33,357 nucleotides of DNA, taken from assembly GCA_945883815.1 (NCBI GenBank), contig CAMCYJ010000035.1, positions 1 through 33,357 on the forward strand, given 5' to 3'. The notes under the pieces are model-generated. The model ran no database searches. It was given only the letters and a program-made list of their open reading frames with translations, and was not told the DNA's origin. Both the position numbers and the translations under genes were made by a program. Of this stretch, positions 1 through 6,728 are shown piece after piece. The stretch is from Akkermansia muciniphila (GTDB lineage: Bacteria > Verrucomicrobiota > Verrucomicrobiia > Limisphaerales > UBA9464). Each line of letters starts with the position of its first letter. Within the stretch, counting starts at the first letter, position 1.

Positions 1-236
1 TCTGGGGAGGAAGGGCTTTCGCGCTGCGCGCTGGGGGATAAAGGGTGTTCGCCTCCAATGCTCGCTCCGACCCGGCCCCGCGGGCGCCCGGTGGCTGGGG
101 TGGTGCTGGAGTAGGGCCCCTGAGTAGGAGAGCGATCTGTGACTGCGCCGGTTTTGACGCAGGTTCTTAGCCAACGATGCAGTTGGGAGGAAAATGATGG
201 CGCAGCCAGCACGACCGATCCCACGGAATCGTTGGC
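1..236. other. Left-edge non-coding stretch, nothing recognised
   Basis: No frame shows a protein I recognise. Two plus-strand frames are open from the window edge to about position 114 or 125, so the tail of an upstream gene cannot be excluded, but the residues look like GC-rich noise. The only structure seen is an inverted repeat at its right end (166-240), listed separately. Confidence 0.4.
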
Positions 237-240
237 TTAG
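166..240. terminator. Inverted repeat spanning the stop of the galU-like gene
   Basis: AGCCAACGAT (169-178) is perfectly complementary to ATCGTTGGCT (228-237), and two more pairs form outside one mismatch. The loop is 49 nt. The right arm includes the TAA stop of the minus-strand gene. It could fold in the mRNA 3' end as a transcript-end structure, but there is no clear U tract, so the terminator role is a guess. Confidence 0.3.
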
Positions 241-1076
241 CGGCAACGCTGCGCCAGCAACTCGACCAGGCCGGCCAGTACTTCTTCGCGGTCGCGGCCT
301 GCGAGGCTGAGAGCCAATTGAGCGGTCAGGAAGCCGTGCTTGGCGCCCATGTCGTAGCGGCGTCCGGCGGTCTCGAAGGCCAGATACCGCTCTTTCCGGG
401 CGAGCGCAGAGAGGGCTGTGGAGAGGTTCACCGACCCGGTGGTGTCACTCACTTGACGTTCGAGCAGGTCCATCAAGGAAGGGGTCAAGACGTGCATCCC
501 GAAGAAGCAGAGGTAGTGGGCCGCTCTCAAGCCCGGGATGACCAGACGCTGTTCGGCCAGGGTGGGAGTCGGTTTTTCGAGGACCTCGGCGATCTCGTAC
601 AAGGCATCCCTTCCTGTCACTCGACGGCCGCCAATCGCTCCGAAGTAGGGAAGTTTGCTCTCGTGCGTTGCTTGGACGGCGGAGACGGCGGAGCGTTCGT
701 TGATGGCGGTTTCCACCAATTGACGGGCGCAACTGACGGCCGTGGCGCTGACATAGACGTGGTCTCCGACCAGCAGGAGGAAGGGTTCTTCCTGGGTGAA
801 GGTCCGACCGCAAGCCACGGCATGGCCGTAGCCTCGGGGTTCGGTCTGTTCGATGAAGCGAAGTCTGCGCCCATGGGCTCCGGCGGCCTCGGTGTAGGCG
901 GCTTGGTCGCCCGGGTGGATGACGACGGCGATTTCTTCGATGCCGGCCGAGAGCGCCTCTTCAATCACCACGCCCAGGGCGCTGCGGGAGACGCCGTCCT
1001 GGCCCACCAGAGTCTGCAACGGCAGCGTGCGCTGGTTTCGCCCGGCGGCGGTGATCAGAGCCTTCTTGATGTTCAT
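237..1076 (-). CDS. GalU-like nucleotidyltransferase (UTP--glucose-1-phosphate uridylyltransferase family), divergent
   Basis: 279 residues from ATG at 1076 ([12 protein letters not shown]); a GTG at 1088 would add four residues. The Rossmann-like start [12 protein letters not shown], the segment [17 protein letters not shown], the GDH metal-site region (LLLVGDHVY), the EKP motif (EVLEKPTP) and the C-terminal [12 protein letters not shown] match the GalU fold, and the length fits the family. GalU enzymes make UDP-glucose from UTP and glucose-1-phosphate in the cytoplasm for glycan synthesis. The normal signature, GxGTR followed by a Pro-Lys pair, is here GRNQR then LQTLVGQDG, so the usual Thr-Arg and Lys are absent. 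It may have altered substrate use or a non-catalytic role. It is divergent from a GT4 glycosyltransferase, which suggests a shared glycan function. The family assignment is firm; the exact activity is not. Confidence 0.8.
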   Translation of the reverse strand: MNIKKALITAAGRNQRTLPLQTLVGQDGVSRSALGVVIEEALSAGIEEIAVVIHPGDQAAYTEAAGAHGRRLRFIEQTEPRGYGHAVACGRTFTQEEPFLLLVGDHVYVSATAVSCARQLVETAINERSAVSAVQATHESKLPYFGAIGGRRVTGRDALYEIAEVLEKPTPTLAEQRLVIPGLRAAHYLCFFGMHVLTPSLMDLLERQVSDTTGSVNLSTALSALARKERYLAFETAGRRYDMGAKHGFLTAQLALSLAGRDREEVLAGLVELLAQRCR

Positions 1077-1232
1077 CGGATGGGGCACGGTGGCAGATCC
1101 GGGGGCGATTGTCAGCAGGCAGAGCGCGATGCGTGGTGCAGGAGTGGGGCCACGAGGTTCCTGCTTTCAATTGCCAATTCTCCTTCCCTGTCTCGACACC
1201 GACGGGGCTCAAGGTTAGGAGTCCTCCAACAC

Positions 1233-2570
1233 GTGAACCTCATCCAGATCACTCCGGGGGCCGGGGGCATGTACTGCGGGAACTGTTTCCGCGACAATGC
1301 TCTGGTGGCGGAGCTGCGCCGGCAGGGGCATGACACGGTGATGGTGCCGCTGTATCTGCCGATGACGCTGGACGAGGCCCCCACGGTGGGCACCACGCCG
1401 ACGTTCTTCGGGGGGATCAATGTTTTCTTGTCCCAGAAGATGGCTTGGTACCGGCGCTCTCCGGCCTGGATGCGTCGGGCCTTTGACGCGCCTTGGCTGC
1501 TGAAATGGGCCGCCGGAAAGGCCGCCAAGACGCGGCCCCAGGATGTGGGCGAGCTGACGGTGTCGATGCTGCGCGGCGAGGAGGGTTCTCAGATCCGCGA
1601 GTTGGAGGACATGGTGGCTTGGATGTCCGGGTTGCCGCAGCCGGACGCGGTCTTTTTGTCCAATGCGCTGCTCTTGGGATTTGCCCGCCGATTGCGATCG
1701 GGGTTGGGAACGAAGGTGATCAGCTTTCTGCAGAGCGAAGAGTCCTTCCTCGATTCGCTGCCGGAACCCTTCCGGAGTGAATCCTGGAGGCTGATGGCGG
1801 AGCGGGGGCGGGAGCTGGATGGTTGGATCGCTCCGACTCGTTATTTCGCGGATCGCATGATCCACCGACTGGGCTTGCCGGCAGACCGTGTTCGGGTGGC
1901 CAAGAGCGGGATTTCTCTCGAAGGCTACCGGGATCTCCCCCATCGGCCGGATCACGGATTCCGAGGCCCAACACCCACGTTGGGATTCTTTGCGCGGATG
2001 TGCCCGGAGAAGGGTCTGGACACTGTGGTCGAGGCCTTCATCGCGCTGCGAGGGCAGCAGCGGTTTTCAACACTGCGGCTGAAGGTCGGCGGCGGGTGTG
2101 GACCGGGCGACGAGGCTTTTGTTGCGATGTTGAGCCGACGTCTGGCCGAGGCCGGATTGGCCGAGGCGGCCTCGTTCCACCCCAACCTTTCCCGGGACGA
2201 AAAGTTGAGCTTTCTGGCCTCGGTGGATGTGCTCTCGGTGCCGTCCCGATTCAGCGAGGCCTTCGGGCTCTTTGTCGTCGAGGCCCTCGCGGCCGGCACG
2301 CCCGTGGTCCAACCCGATGTCTGCGGCTTCCGAGAGATCATTGAGGCGACGGGCGGGGGGCGTCTGTGCTCCGCCAACACTTCCAGTGCTTTGGCGGCGA
2401 CCCTCGCCGAGGTGCTGGCGGATCCCGCGGAACTGCGGCGTCTGGGCGAGTGTGGCCGGCAGGCGGTGGCCGAACGGTTCAGCGATGCTGCCATGGCCCG
2501 CGAGGTTCTGACCGAGACTCAATCCCTCTTGGCCCATTCTCGAAGTCCCGCGTCGTCGACCCGTCTCTGA
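1233..2570 (+). CDS. Glycosyltransferase family 4 (GT-B fold)
   Basis: 445 residues from GTG at 1233, preceded by AGGAG at 1217-1221. The frame is open far upstream (from 318), but that part is antisense to the galU-like gene and does not look like protein; family-like sequence begins exactly at NLIQITPGAGGMYCGNCFRDN. The N-terminal half has the GT-B acceptor-side glycine motif (GAGGMYCGN). The C-terminal half has a donor-binding region (GFFARMCPEKGLDTVVEAF) and the retaining-GT ExxxxxxxE motif EAFGLFVVE at residues 342-350, then the usual GTPVVQPDVCGFREII segment. It should transfer a nucleotide-activated sugar to a lipid or polysaccharide acceptor at the cytoplasmic side. No signal peptide or clear membrane helix is seen. 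Its divergent neighbour is a UDP-sugar pyrophosphorylase homologue. The specific donor and acceptor cannot be read from the sequence. Confidence 0.88.
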   Translation: MNLIQITPGAGGMYCGNCFRDNALVAELRRQGHDTVMVPLYLPMTLDEAPTVGTTPTFFGGINVFLSQKMAWYRRSPAWMRRAFDAPWLLKWAAGKAAKTRPQDVGELTVSMLRGEEGSQIRELEDMVAWMSGLPQPDAVFLSNALLLGFARRLRSGLGTKVISFLQSEESFLDSLPEPFRSESWRLMAERGRELDGWIAPTRYFADRMIHRLGLPADRVRVAKSGISLEGYRDLPHRPDHGFRGPTPTLGFFARMCPEKGLDTVVEAFIALRGQQRFSTLRLKVGGGCGPGDEAFVAMLSRRLAEAGLAEAASFHPNLSRDEKLSFLASVDVLSVPSRFSEAFGLFVVEALAAGTPVVQPDVCGFREIIEATGGGRLCSANTSSALAATLAEVLADPAELRRLGECGRQAVAERFSDAAMAREVLTETQSLLAHSRSPASSTRL

Positions 2571-2604
2571 TCTGCGGTTCTCTGCAAAACTCCTGATAGC
2601 CCTC

Positions 2605-3063
2605 ATGCCCTTCTTCGAATTCCGAGCGACCCGCCGTGTCGAGTTCAACGAAACCGACCTCGCTGGCATTGTCCACTTCTCCAACTTCTTCCGCTACATG
2701 GAGACGGTGGAAGGGGCCTTCTACCGGTCGTTCGGTCAGTCGGTCATTTTACGGGGGGCGGCCGAGCCGCTGGGCTTGCCGCGGGTGCATGCCGATTGTG
2801 ATTACCTCAAGCCGCTGCGCTTCGAGGACCTGATCGAGATGCACCTTCTGGTGAAGGAGAAACGCGAGAAGACCGTGACCTACCAGATCCGTTTCTGGCG
2901 TATTGAGCCGGGGCCGGCCGAGGAGGTGGCCGTGGGGCATGTGACGGTGGTCTGCGTGGGTCGTGGAGCCGGGGGGGCACTCAAGTCGCAGCCGTTTCCG
3001 GCCGACTTCGCTGCGCACCTCGAGGTGGCGCCGGCCTCGGCGTTGCGTCCGGCTCGGGCCTGA
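2605..3063 (+). CDS. YbgC/4HBT-type acyl-CoA thioesterase (hotdog fold)
   Basis: 152 residues from ATG at 2605, 34 nt after the glycosyltransferase stop, so the two may be co-transcribed. The N-terminus carries the 4-hydroxybenzoyl-CoA thioesterase signature: RVEFNETDLAGIVHFSNFFRYMETVE at residues 11-36, with the catalytic-type Asp at 18, Gly 21, the HF pair at 24-25 and Glu 33. The segment HADCDYLKPLRFEDLIEMHL is the second hotdog strand region. Such proteins hydrolyse thioester bonds of acyl-CoAs in the cytoplasm. Relatives include YbgC of the Tol-Pal cluster and DHNA-CoA thioesterases of menaquinone synthesis. No tol or men genes are nearby, so the substrate is open. The C-terminal 20 residues are Ala/Pro-rich and probably disordered. 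Confidence 0.85.
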   Translation: MPFFEFRATRRVEFNETDLAGIVHFSNFFRYMETVEGAFYRSFGQSVILRGAAEPLGLPRVHADCDYLKPLRFEDLIEMHLLVKEKREKTVTYQIRFWRIEPGPAEEVAVGHVTVVCVGRGAGGALKSQPFPADFAAHLEVAPASALRPARA

Positions 3064-3114
3064 GCCGAATCGAGTCAATTGGATCGTCCTGGCTAATGCT
3101 GTGGTACGATCCCG

Positions 3115-3263
3115 GATGTCGCCCAAAGAGCTCCCCGGTAGGGACCGATCTCCGGGCGGTCCGGCGCCGCAGACGTGGCGCTTTCGGAGAAATCGCCCTA
3201 CCTCGGAGATGCGCGGGCAAGGCTGAGTTTTCGGAAGGACTCTGGAATGTCGCCCAAAGAGCC
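3115..3263. repeat. Interspersed-type repeat, copy 1
   Basis: This element matches 3308-3456 at a fixed offset of 193 nt with few mismatches. It starts and ends with a short motif resembling GAATGTCGCCCAAAGAGC (3116-3130 and 3246-3263). Inside it are GGTAGGG (3137-3143) and its complement CCCTACC (3196-3202), ATCTCCG (3148-3154) and its complement CGGAGAT (3204-3210), and a local hairpin GGACCG/CGGTCC (3142-3147 with 3157-3162). It has no coding potential that I can support. Confidence 0.8.
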
Positions 3264-3276
3264 CCGGAGGTGTTCA

Positions 3277-3324
3277 GGCAAGACTGAGTGTGTCGAAGGA
3301 CTCTGGAATGTAGCCCAAAGAGCC
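3277..3324. repeat. Partial short repeat unit between the two long copies
   Basis: GCAAGACTGAGTGTGTCGAAGG followed by a copy of the CTCTGGAATGTNGCCCAAAG motif matches 3216-3263 at an offset of 61 nt, with several substitutions in its left half. It looks like the tail of a third, truncated copy of the element. Confidence 0.65.
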
Positions 3325-3456
3325 TCTGGGGTAGGGACCGATCTCCGAGCGGTCCGGCTCTGTGGACATGGCGCTTTCGGAGAAATCGCCCTACCTCGGA
3401 GATGCGCGGGCAAGGCTGAGTTTTCGGAAGGACTCTGGAATGTCGCCCCAAGGGCC
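3308..3456. repeat. Interspersed-type repeat, copy 2
   Basis: Near-identical to 3115-3263 (offset 193 nt). The stretch from the CTTTCGGAGAAATCGCC segment at 3374 through GAATGTCGCC at about 3448 is essentially unchanged between copies. It retains the internal complementary words GGTAGGG/CCCTACC and GGACCG/CGGTCC, suggesting a conserved fold rather than a coding role. Confidence 0.8.
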
Positions 3457-3652
3457 TCTCAGCGTCTTCTTCCGCAAGCGCGTTGTTGGCCGCTCGTTGT
3501 GGGCCTTCAATCGGCCCTCACCGCGGCTAGCGAAAGAATCCGCTATGCCATCCCTATCCTCCCAATTGCATCGTCCGGGCCTGAGTCGTCGTCGGGGAGG
3601 AGTCCGATTCTCCCGATTGCCGTCGGCGCAGTGCGAGGTCAGGCTGAACGAC

Positions 3653-4261
3653 GTGAAGCGATTGTTCGCGCTGCTGTTGTGTGTGTGGTGGGTAGGTTGC
3701 GGTGCCCAACCGCCGGCCTCGGTTCGGGTTGAGCCGACGGCACAGACCCCGTCCAACCAGGCGGCGGTCGCGGCCCGCTCGTCCGCTGCGTCTCCGGTCA
3801 CCGCGAGCGGAGCGGTTGAAACCGAGCCGGTATTCCACCTGGCCACCGCTCAGGTGAATCTGCCTCAGGTGAAGTTGTGGATCGGCTCCCGCGAAATCGT
3901 CTCGGCGGTGTGCCATACGGTGCCGCAAATTGCCACGGGGTTGATGCACCGCACCGGGATCGGTCCCGAGGAGACCATGATCTTCATCTTTGCCGGACCG
4001 CGCGAACGCTCCTTCTACATGAAGAATGTGCCCTTCGACATCGATGTGGCCTACATCGACAGCGAGGGGGTGATTCAGGAGATCGTTCGCCTCAAGGCCA
4101 ACGATGCCCAAGGGGTTCCCTCCAAATCCTCCCGCATCCAGTTTGTGCTGGAGGCTGCTCCGGAATACTTCACGCGCCATGGCTTCGGTCCCGGCACCCT
4201 GATCACCACCGAGCGGGGCGCTCTCGCCGAGGTTCTGGGTCCGATCGCTCAACTGAACTGA
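3653..4261 (+). CDS. DUF192 family lipoprotein
   Basis: 202 residues from GTG at 3653. This start gives a classic lipoprotein leader (VKRLFALLLCVWWVGC, read as Met at the first codon) with the lipidated Cys at residue 16. An in-frame ATG at 3545 would add 36 non-hydrophobic residues and is less likely. After the Cys comes a low-complexity Ala/Ser/Thr/Pro linker (about 17-60) and then a DUF192 domain: VCHTVPQIATGLMHRTGIGPEETM, IFIFAGPRERSFYMKNVPFDIDV and AYIDSEGVIQEIVRL match the family's FxMKNxxxxLDxxFID core. The function of DUF192 is not established; family members are small extracytoplasmic proteins. It is expected to be anchored in the inner or outer membrane, facing the periplasm. The nadE gene starts 30 nt downstream, so the two may share a transcript. 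Confidence 0.82.
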   Translation: MKRLFALLLCVWWVGCGAQPPASVRVEPTAQTPSNQAAVAARSSAASPVTASGAVETEPVFHLATAQVNLPQVKLWIGSREIVSAVCHTVPQIATGLMHRTGIGPEETMIFIFAGPRERSFYMKNVPFDIDVAYIDSEGVIQEIVRLKANDAQGVPSKSSRIQFVLEAAPEYFTRHGFGPGTLITTERGALAEVLGPIAQLN

Positions 4262-4291
4262 GCCCCGACCCGTCCATCTGAAAACCCATCC

Positions 4292-5929
4292 ATGAGGATC
4301 GCTCTCGCTCAGTTGAACACCACCGTCGGGGACATCGCCGGCAACGAGCGGCTTGTCTTGGAGGCCTATCGTCGCGGCGTCGAGGCCCAGGCGAAGTTGG
4401 TCCTGACCCCCGAATTGTCTCTCACGGGCTATCCGCCCCGGGATTTGCTCCTGAGGGAATCCTTCATCCAGGCCAATCAGGCGGCCCTGGAACGCTTGGC
4501 CGGGGTCGTGGGCGAGGTCGGGTTGATCGTTGGCTTTGTCGGTGAGAATCCGCTGCGACCCGGACGTCCACTCACCAATGCGGCGGCGCTGCTGCACCGG
4601 GGTCGCGTGGTGGCCATCCGCACCAAGACGCTGCTGCCGACCTACGATGTCTTCGACGAAGACCGCTACTTCGAGCCCGCCTCGGAAAACGCGGTGATCC
4701 ACTGGGAAGGCTGTCGTTTGGGGCTGACCATTTGCGAAGACATTTGGAATGACTCTGAATTCGGGGTTCAGCGGCGTTACCGTCCGGATCCCGCTGCCGC
4801 CCTGGTCGCTTCGGGTGCCGAGATCCTCATCAACCTGAGTGCCTCGCCTTGGCAACTCGGCAAGGAGCAGCGCCGCTGCGCCCTGCTGCGTTCGCTGGCC
4901 CGTCGTCATCAGGTGCCCGTCGTTTATTGCAACCTGGTTGGCGGCAACGATGAGCTGGTCTTCGACGGGCGCAGCCTGGCCTTCAATGCCGCGGGCGGAT
5001 GCCTCGGCGAGGCGGCTCACTTCGCCTCGGATTTTCTGCTCGTGGACACCGAGGCGGTGGGCGATCGCCCTCTGGCTCCCGTCGCCGACGAGGCCCTGCT
5101 GCACGATGCGCTGGTGCTCGGGATGCGTGATTATGTCGGCAAATGCGGTTTCCGCTCGGTGGTCTTGGGGCTGTCCGGAGGCATCGATTCCGCCCTGGTC
5201 GCCGCCTTGGCTGTGGACGCCCTGGGCGCAGAGAATGTTCGGGGGCTGGCCTTACCCACCCAATTCTCCAGTGCCGGAAGCATCGACGATGCTCGCTCTC
5301 TGGCGGAGAACTTGGGGATCCGTTTCGACGTGGTGCCCATCCAAGGCACCTTCGAGGCCCTGAAGCGCCAAATGGAACCGCTCTTCGAAGGTCGCCCGGA
5401 AGACACGACCGAGGAGAACCTGCAGGCGCGGCTTCGCGGGGTGACGCTCATGGCCATGTCCAACAAGTTCGGTTCGCTGCTCCTGACCACGGGCAACAAG
5501 AGCGAATTGGCCGTCGGCTACTGCACCCTTTACGGCGACATGTGCGGGGGATTGGCCGTCATCAGCGATTTGCCCAAGACTTGGGTGTACCGGGTGTCTC
5601 GTTGGATAAACCGGGATCGGGAAATCATTCCCCCCTCTTCGATCACCAAGGCGCCGAGTGCCGAACTCCGGCCCAATCAGACCGACCAGGACAGCCTGCC
5701 TCCGTATGACGTCTTGGATGCCATCCTCGAGGCCTATGTGGTGGAGGACCGCCCGGCAGCCGAAATCATCGCCGCCGGCTTCAGCGAGGCGGATGTGCGC
5801 CGGGTCGTTCGATTGATCGACCTGTCGGAGTACAAACGGCGTCAGGCAGCTCCCGGCCTCAAGGTCACTTCCCGCGCGTTCGGAGTCGGTCGGCGCCAAC
5901 CCGTGGCCCAGCGCTGGCGCGAGATCTAA
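4292..5929 (+). CDS. nadE: Glutamine-dependent NAD+ synthetase
   Basis: 545 residues, a typical length for the two-domain form. The N-terminal nitrilase-type glutaminase has a recognisable Glu-Lys-Cys triad: Glu41 in TPELSLTGYPP, Lys112 in RTKTLLPTYDVFDE and Cys148 in LTICEDIWND. The C-terminal synthetase domain has the pyrophosphatase P-loop SGGIDS at 295-300 and the segments TTGNKSELAVGYCTLYGDMCGG and FGVGRRQPVAQRWR. Glutamine-derived ammonia converts nicotinic acid adenine dinucleotide plus ATP to NAD+ in the cytoplasm, the last step of NAD synthesis. The ATG at 4292 places the nitrilase first strand (MRIALAQLN) at residue 1. No other NAD-pathway gene is adjacent. Confidence 0.96.
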   Translation: MRIALAQLNTTVGDIAGNERLVLEAYRRGVEAQAKLVLTPELSLTGYPPRDLLLRESFIQANQAALERLAGVVGEVGLIVGFVGENPLRPGRPLTNAAALLHRGRVVAIRTKTLLPTYDVFDEDRYFEPASENAVIHWEGCRLGLTICEDIWNDSEFGVQRRYRPDPAAALVASGAEILINLSASPWQLGKEQRRCALLRSLARRHQVPVVYCNLVGGNDELVFDGRSLAFNAAGGCLGEAAHFASDFLLVDTEAVGDRPLAPVADEALLHDALVLGMRDYVGKCGFRSVVLGLSGGIDSALVAALAVDALGAENVRGLALPTQFSSAGSIDDARSLAENLGIRFDVVPIQGTFEALKRQMEPLFEGRPEDTTEENLQARLRGVTLMAMSNKFGSLLLTTGNKSELAVGYCTLYGDMCGGLAVISDLPKTWVYRVSRWINRDREIIPPSSITKAPSAELRPNQTDQDSLPPYDVLDAILEAYVVEDRPAAEIIAAGFSEADVRRVVRLIDLSEYKRRQAAPGLKVTSRAFGVGRRQPVAQRWREI

Positions 5930-6006
5930 GCACTGGGCCCCGGAGGGAGGAGGTTTCCTTGGGTATCACTGCAACCGGGGTGCGTGTCTTCAAGATCGCT
6001 CCAAAC

Positions 6007-6080
6007 TGGAACCGCGTTGGCTAATTACTAAACCAGTGGTTCACGCGGGTTATACAGTATAAATTACTGTTTTTATTCGT
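6007..6080 (+). promoter_or_regulatory. AT-rich putative promoter with a perfect dyad upstream of the sigma factor
   Basis: Base composition drops sharply to AT-rich between about 6020 and 6085. A -10-like TATAAA lies at 6058-6063, inside a perfect inverted repeat ACAGTA-TAAAT-TACTGT (6054-6070). GGAACC at 6008-6013 resembles an ECF -35 element, but no matching ECF -10 is seen at the right distance. The dyad over a -10 box is the kind of place a repressor binds. The promoter and operator roles are inferred from composition and symmetry only. Confidence 0.4.
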
Positions 6081-6143
6081 TGTTTTTGTTGCTAAGGGAC
6101 TTCACGGCCACGCGTTATCCGGGTGAAATAACCGGTACCCGCT

Positions 6144-6728
6144 ATGAACCCGTCCAGCACCTCCAACCAGACCAATGAACGGGTCGAGTGGGTGCGGGCA
6201 TCCATGGAGCGTCATGAGGCGGAGTTGCTGCGGTATGCGCTGTCGCTGGTGGGGGATTTGCCTTCGGCTGAAGACTTGGTCCAAGACGCCTTCTTCAAAC
6301 TCTGCAAGCAGGAGCCCGAATCGTTGCGGGGACGACTGGTGCCGTGGCTGTTCACGGTGGTCCGCAATCAGGCCCTGGACCGTCATCGCCGCGAATCCCG
6401 CTGGCCCCGCGCCGCGGAGGCCGAGGCTTCCCAGGTGGCCGGGAACTCCCCCACGCCATCGGCCTCGGCTCAGGCGCGGGACGATGTCCGCAACTTGATG
6501 TCCCTGCTCACCGCGCTGCCCCCCAATCAGCGGGAGGTGGTTCGCCTTAAGTTTCAGAACCAGCTCAGCTACCGGGAGATTTCTCACCTGACCCGTCTGA
6601 GCGAGACCAATGTCGGGTTCCTCCTGCACACCGCCCTGAAGACTCTGCGCCAGCGCTTCGAGCGCTTGGACGCCGGGCCGGGTTTTTCTCAGGCCCGCTC
6701 CCCCCTTCACCCGTCATCCCCGCAATGA
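6144..6728 (+). CDS. ECF-type RNA polymerase sigma factor
   Basis: 194 residues. Region 2 is at about 18-80: MERHEAELLRYALSLVGDLPSAEDLVQDAFFKLCK, then WLFTVVRNQALDRHRRESR, the usual core-binding and -10 recognition helices. Region 4 is at about 115-172: LMSLLTALPPNQREVVRLKF and SYREISHLTRLSETNVGFLLHTALKTLRQRF, a helix-turn-helix for the -35 element. A Pro/Ser/Ala linker joins them, and there is no region 1 or 3. It should direct RNA polymerase to a small regulon. Its stop overlaps the start of the next gene (ATGA at 6725-6728), so the two are translationally coupled; the partner is membrane-anchored with a soluble N-terminal part that could hold the sigma factor. The upstream AT-rich dyad may be its own promoter. 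Confidence 0.93.
   Translation: MNPSSTSNQTNERVEWVRASMERHEAELLRYALSLVGDLPSAEDLVQDAFFKLCKQEPESLRGRLVPWLFTVVRNQALDRHRRESRWPRAAEAEASQVAGNSPTPSASAQARDDVRNLMSLLTALPPNQREVVRLKFQNQLSYREISHLTRLSETNVGFLLHTALKTLRQRFERLDAGPGFSQARSPLHPSSPQ

Larger units (their letters stand above)
3064..3652. other. Long non-coding stretch with duplicated elements
   Basis: 589 nt lie between the thioesterase stop and the preferred start of the DUF192 lipoprotein. The first two thirds hold two near-identical ~149-bp elements (listed separately). The rest, 3457-3652, contains no recognised gene. Reading frames crossing the repeats translate to proteins with internal duplication and no resemblance to known families, so I treat them as spurious. 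A promoter for the downstream lipoprotein probably lies in 3457-3640, but no convincing -35/-10 pair is visible. Confidence 0.6.

Noticed and set aside
194-310. 38-codon small ORF with a good GGGAGG upstream
   Set aside because: It runs antisense into the galU-like gene, has Arg/Pro-rich composition typical of GC-rich noise and no recognisable motif.
318-1232. Upstream in-frame extension of the glycosyltransferase
   Set aside because: It is antisense to the galU-like gene and lacks protein-like character; family sequence begins at the GTG at 1233.
3096-3732. Possible proteins across the duplicated elements
   Set aside because: The frames simply translate the DNA repeat twice and show no family resemblance; several overlapping frames are equally open.
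3554-5104. 516-codon minus-strand open frame
   Set aside because: It lies opposite the DUF192 and nadE genes, both clearly real; Gln/Asp/Arg-rich shadow of GC-rich coding DNA.
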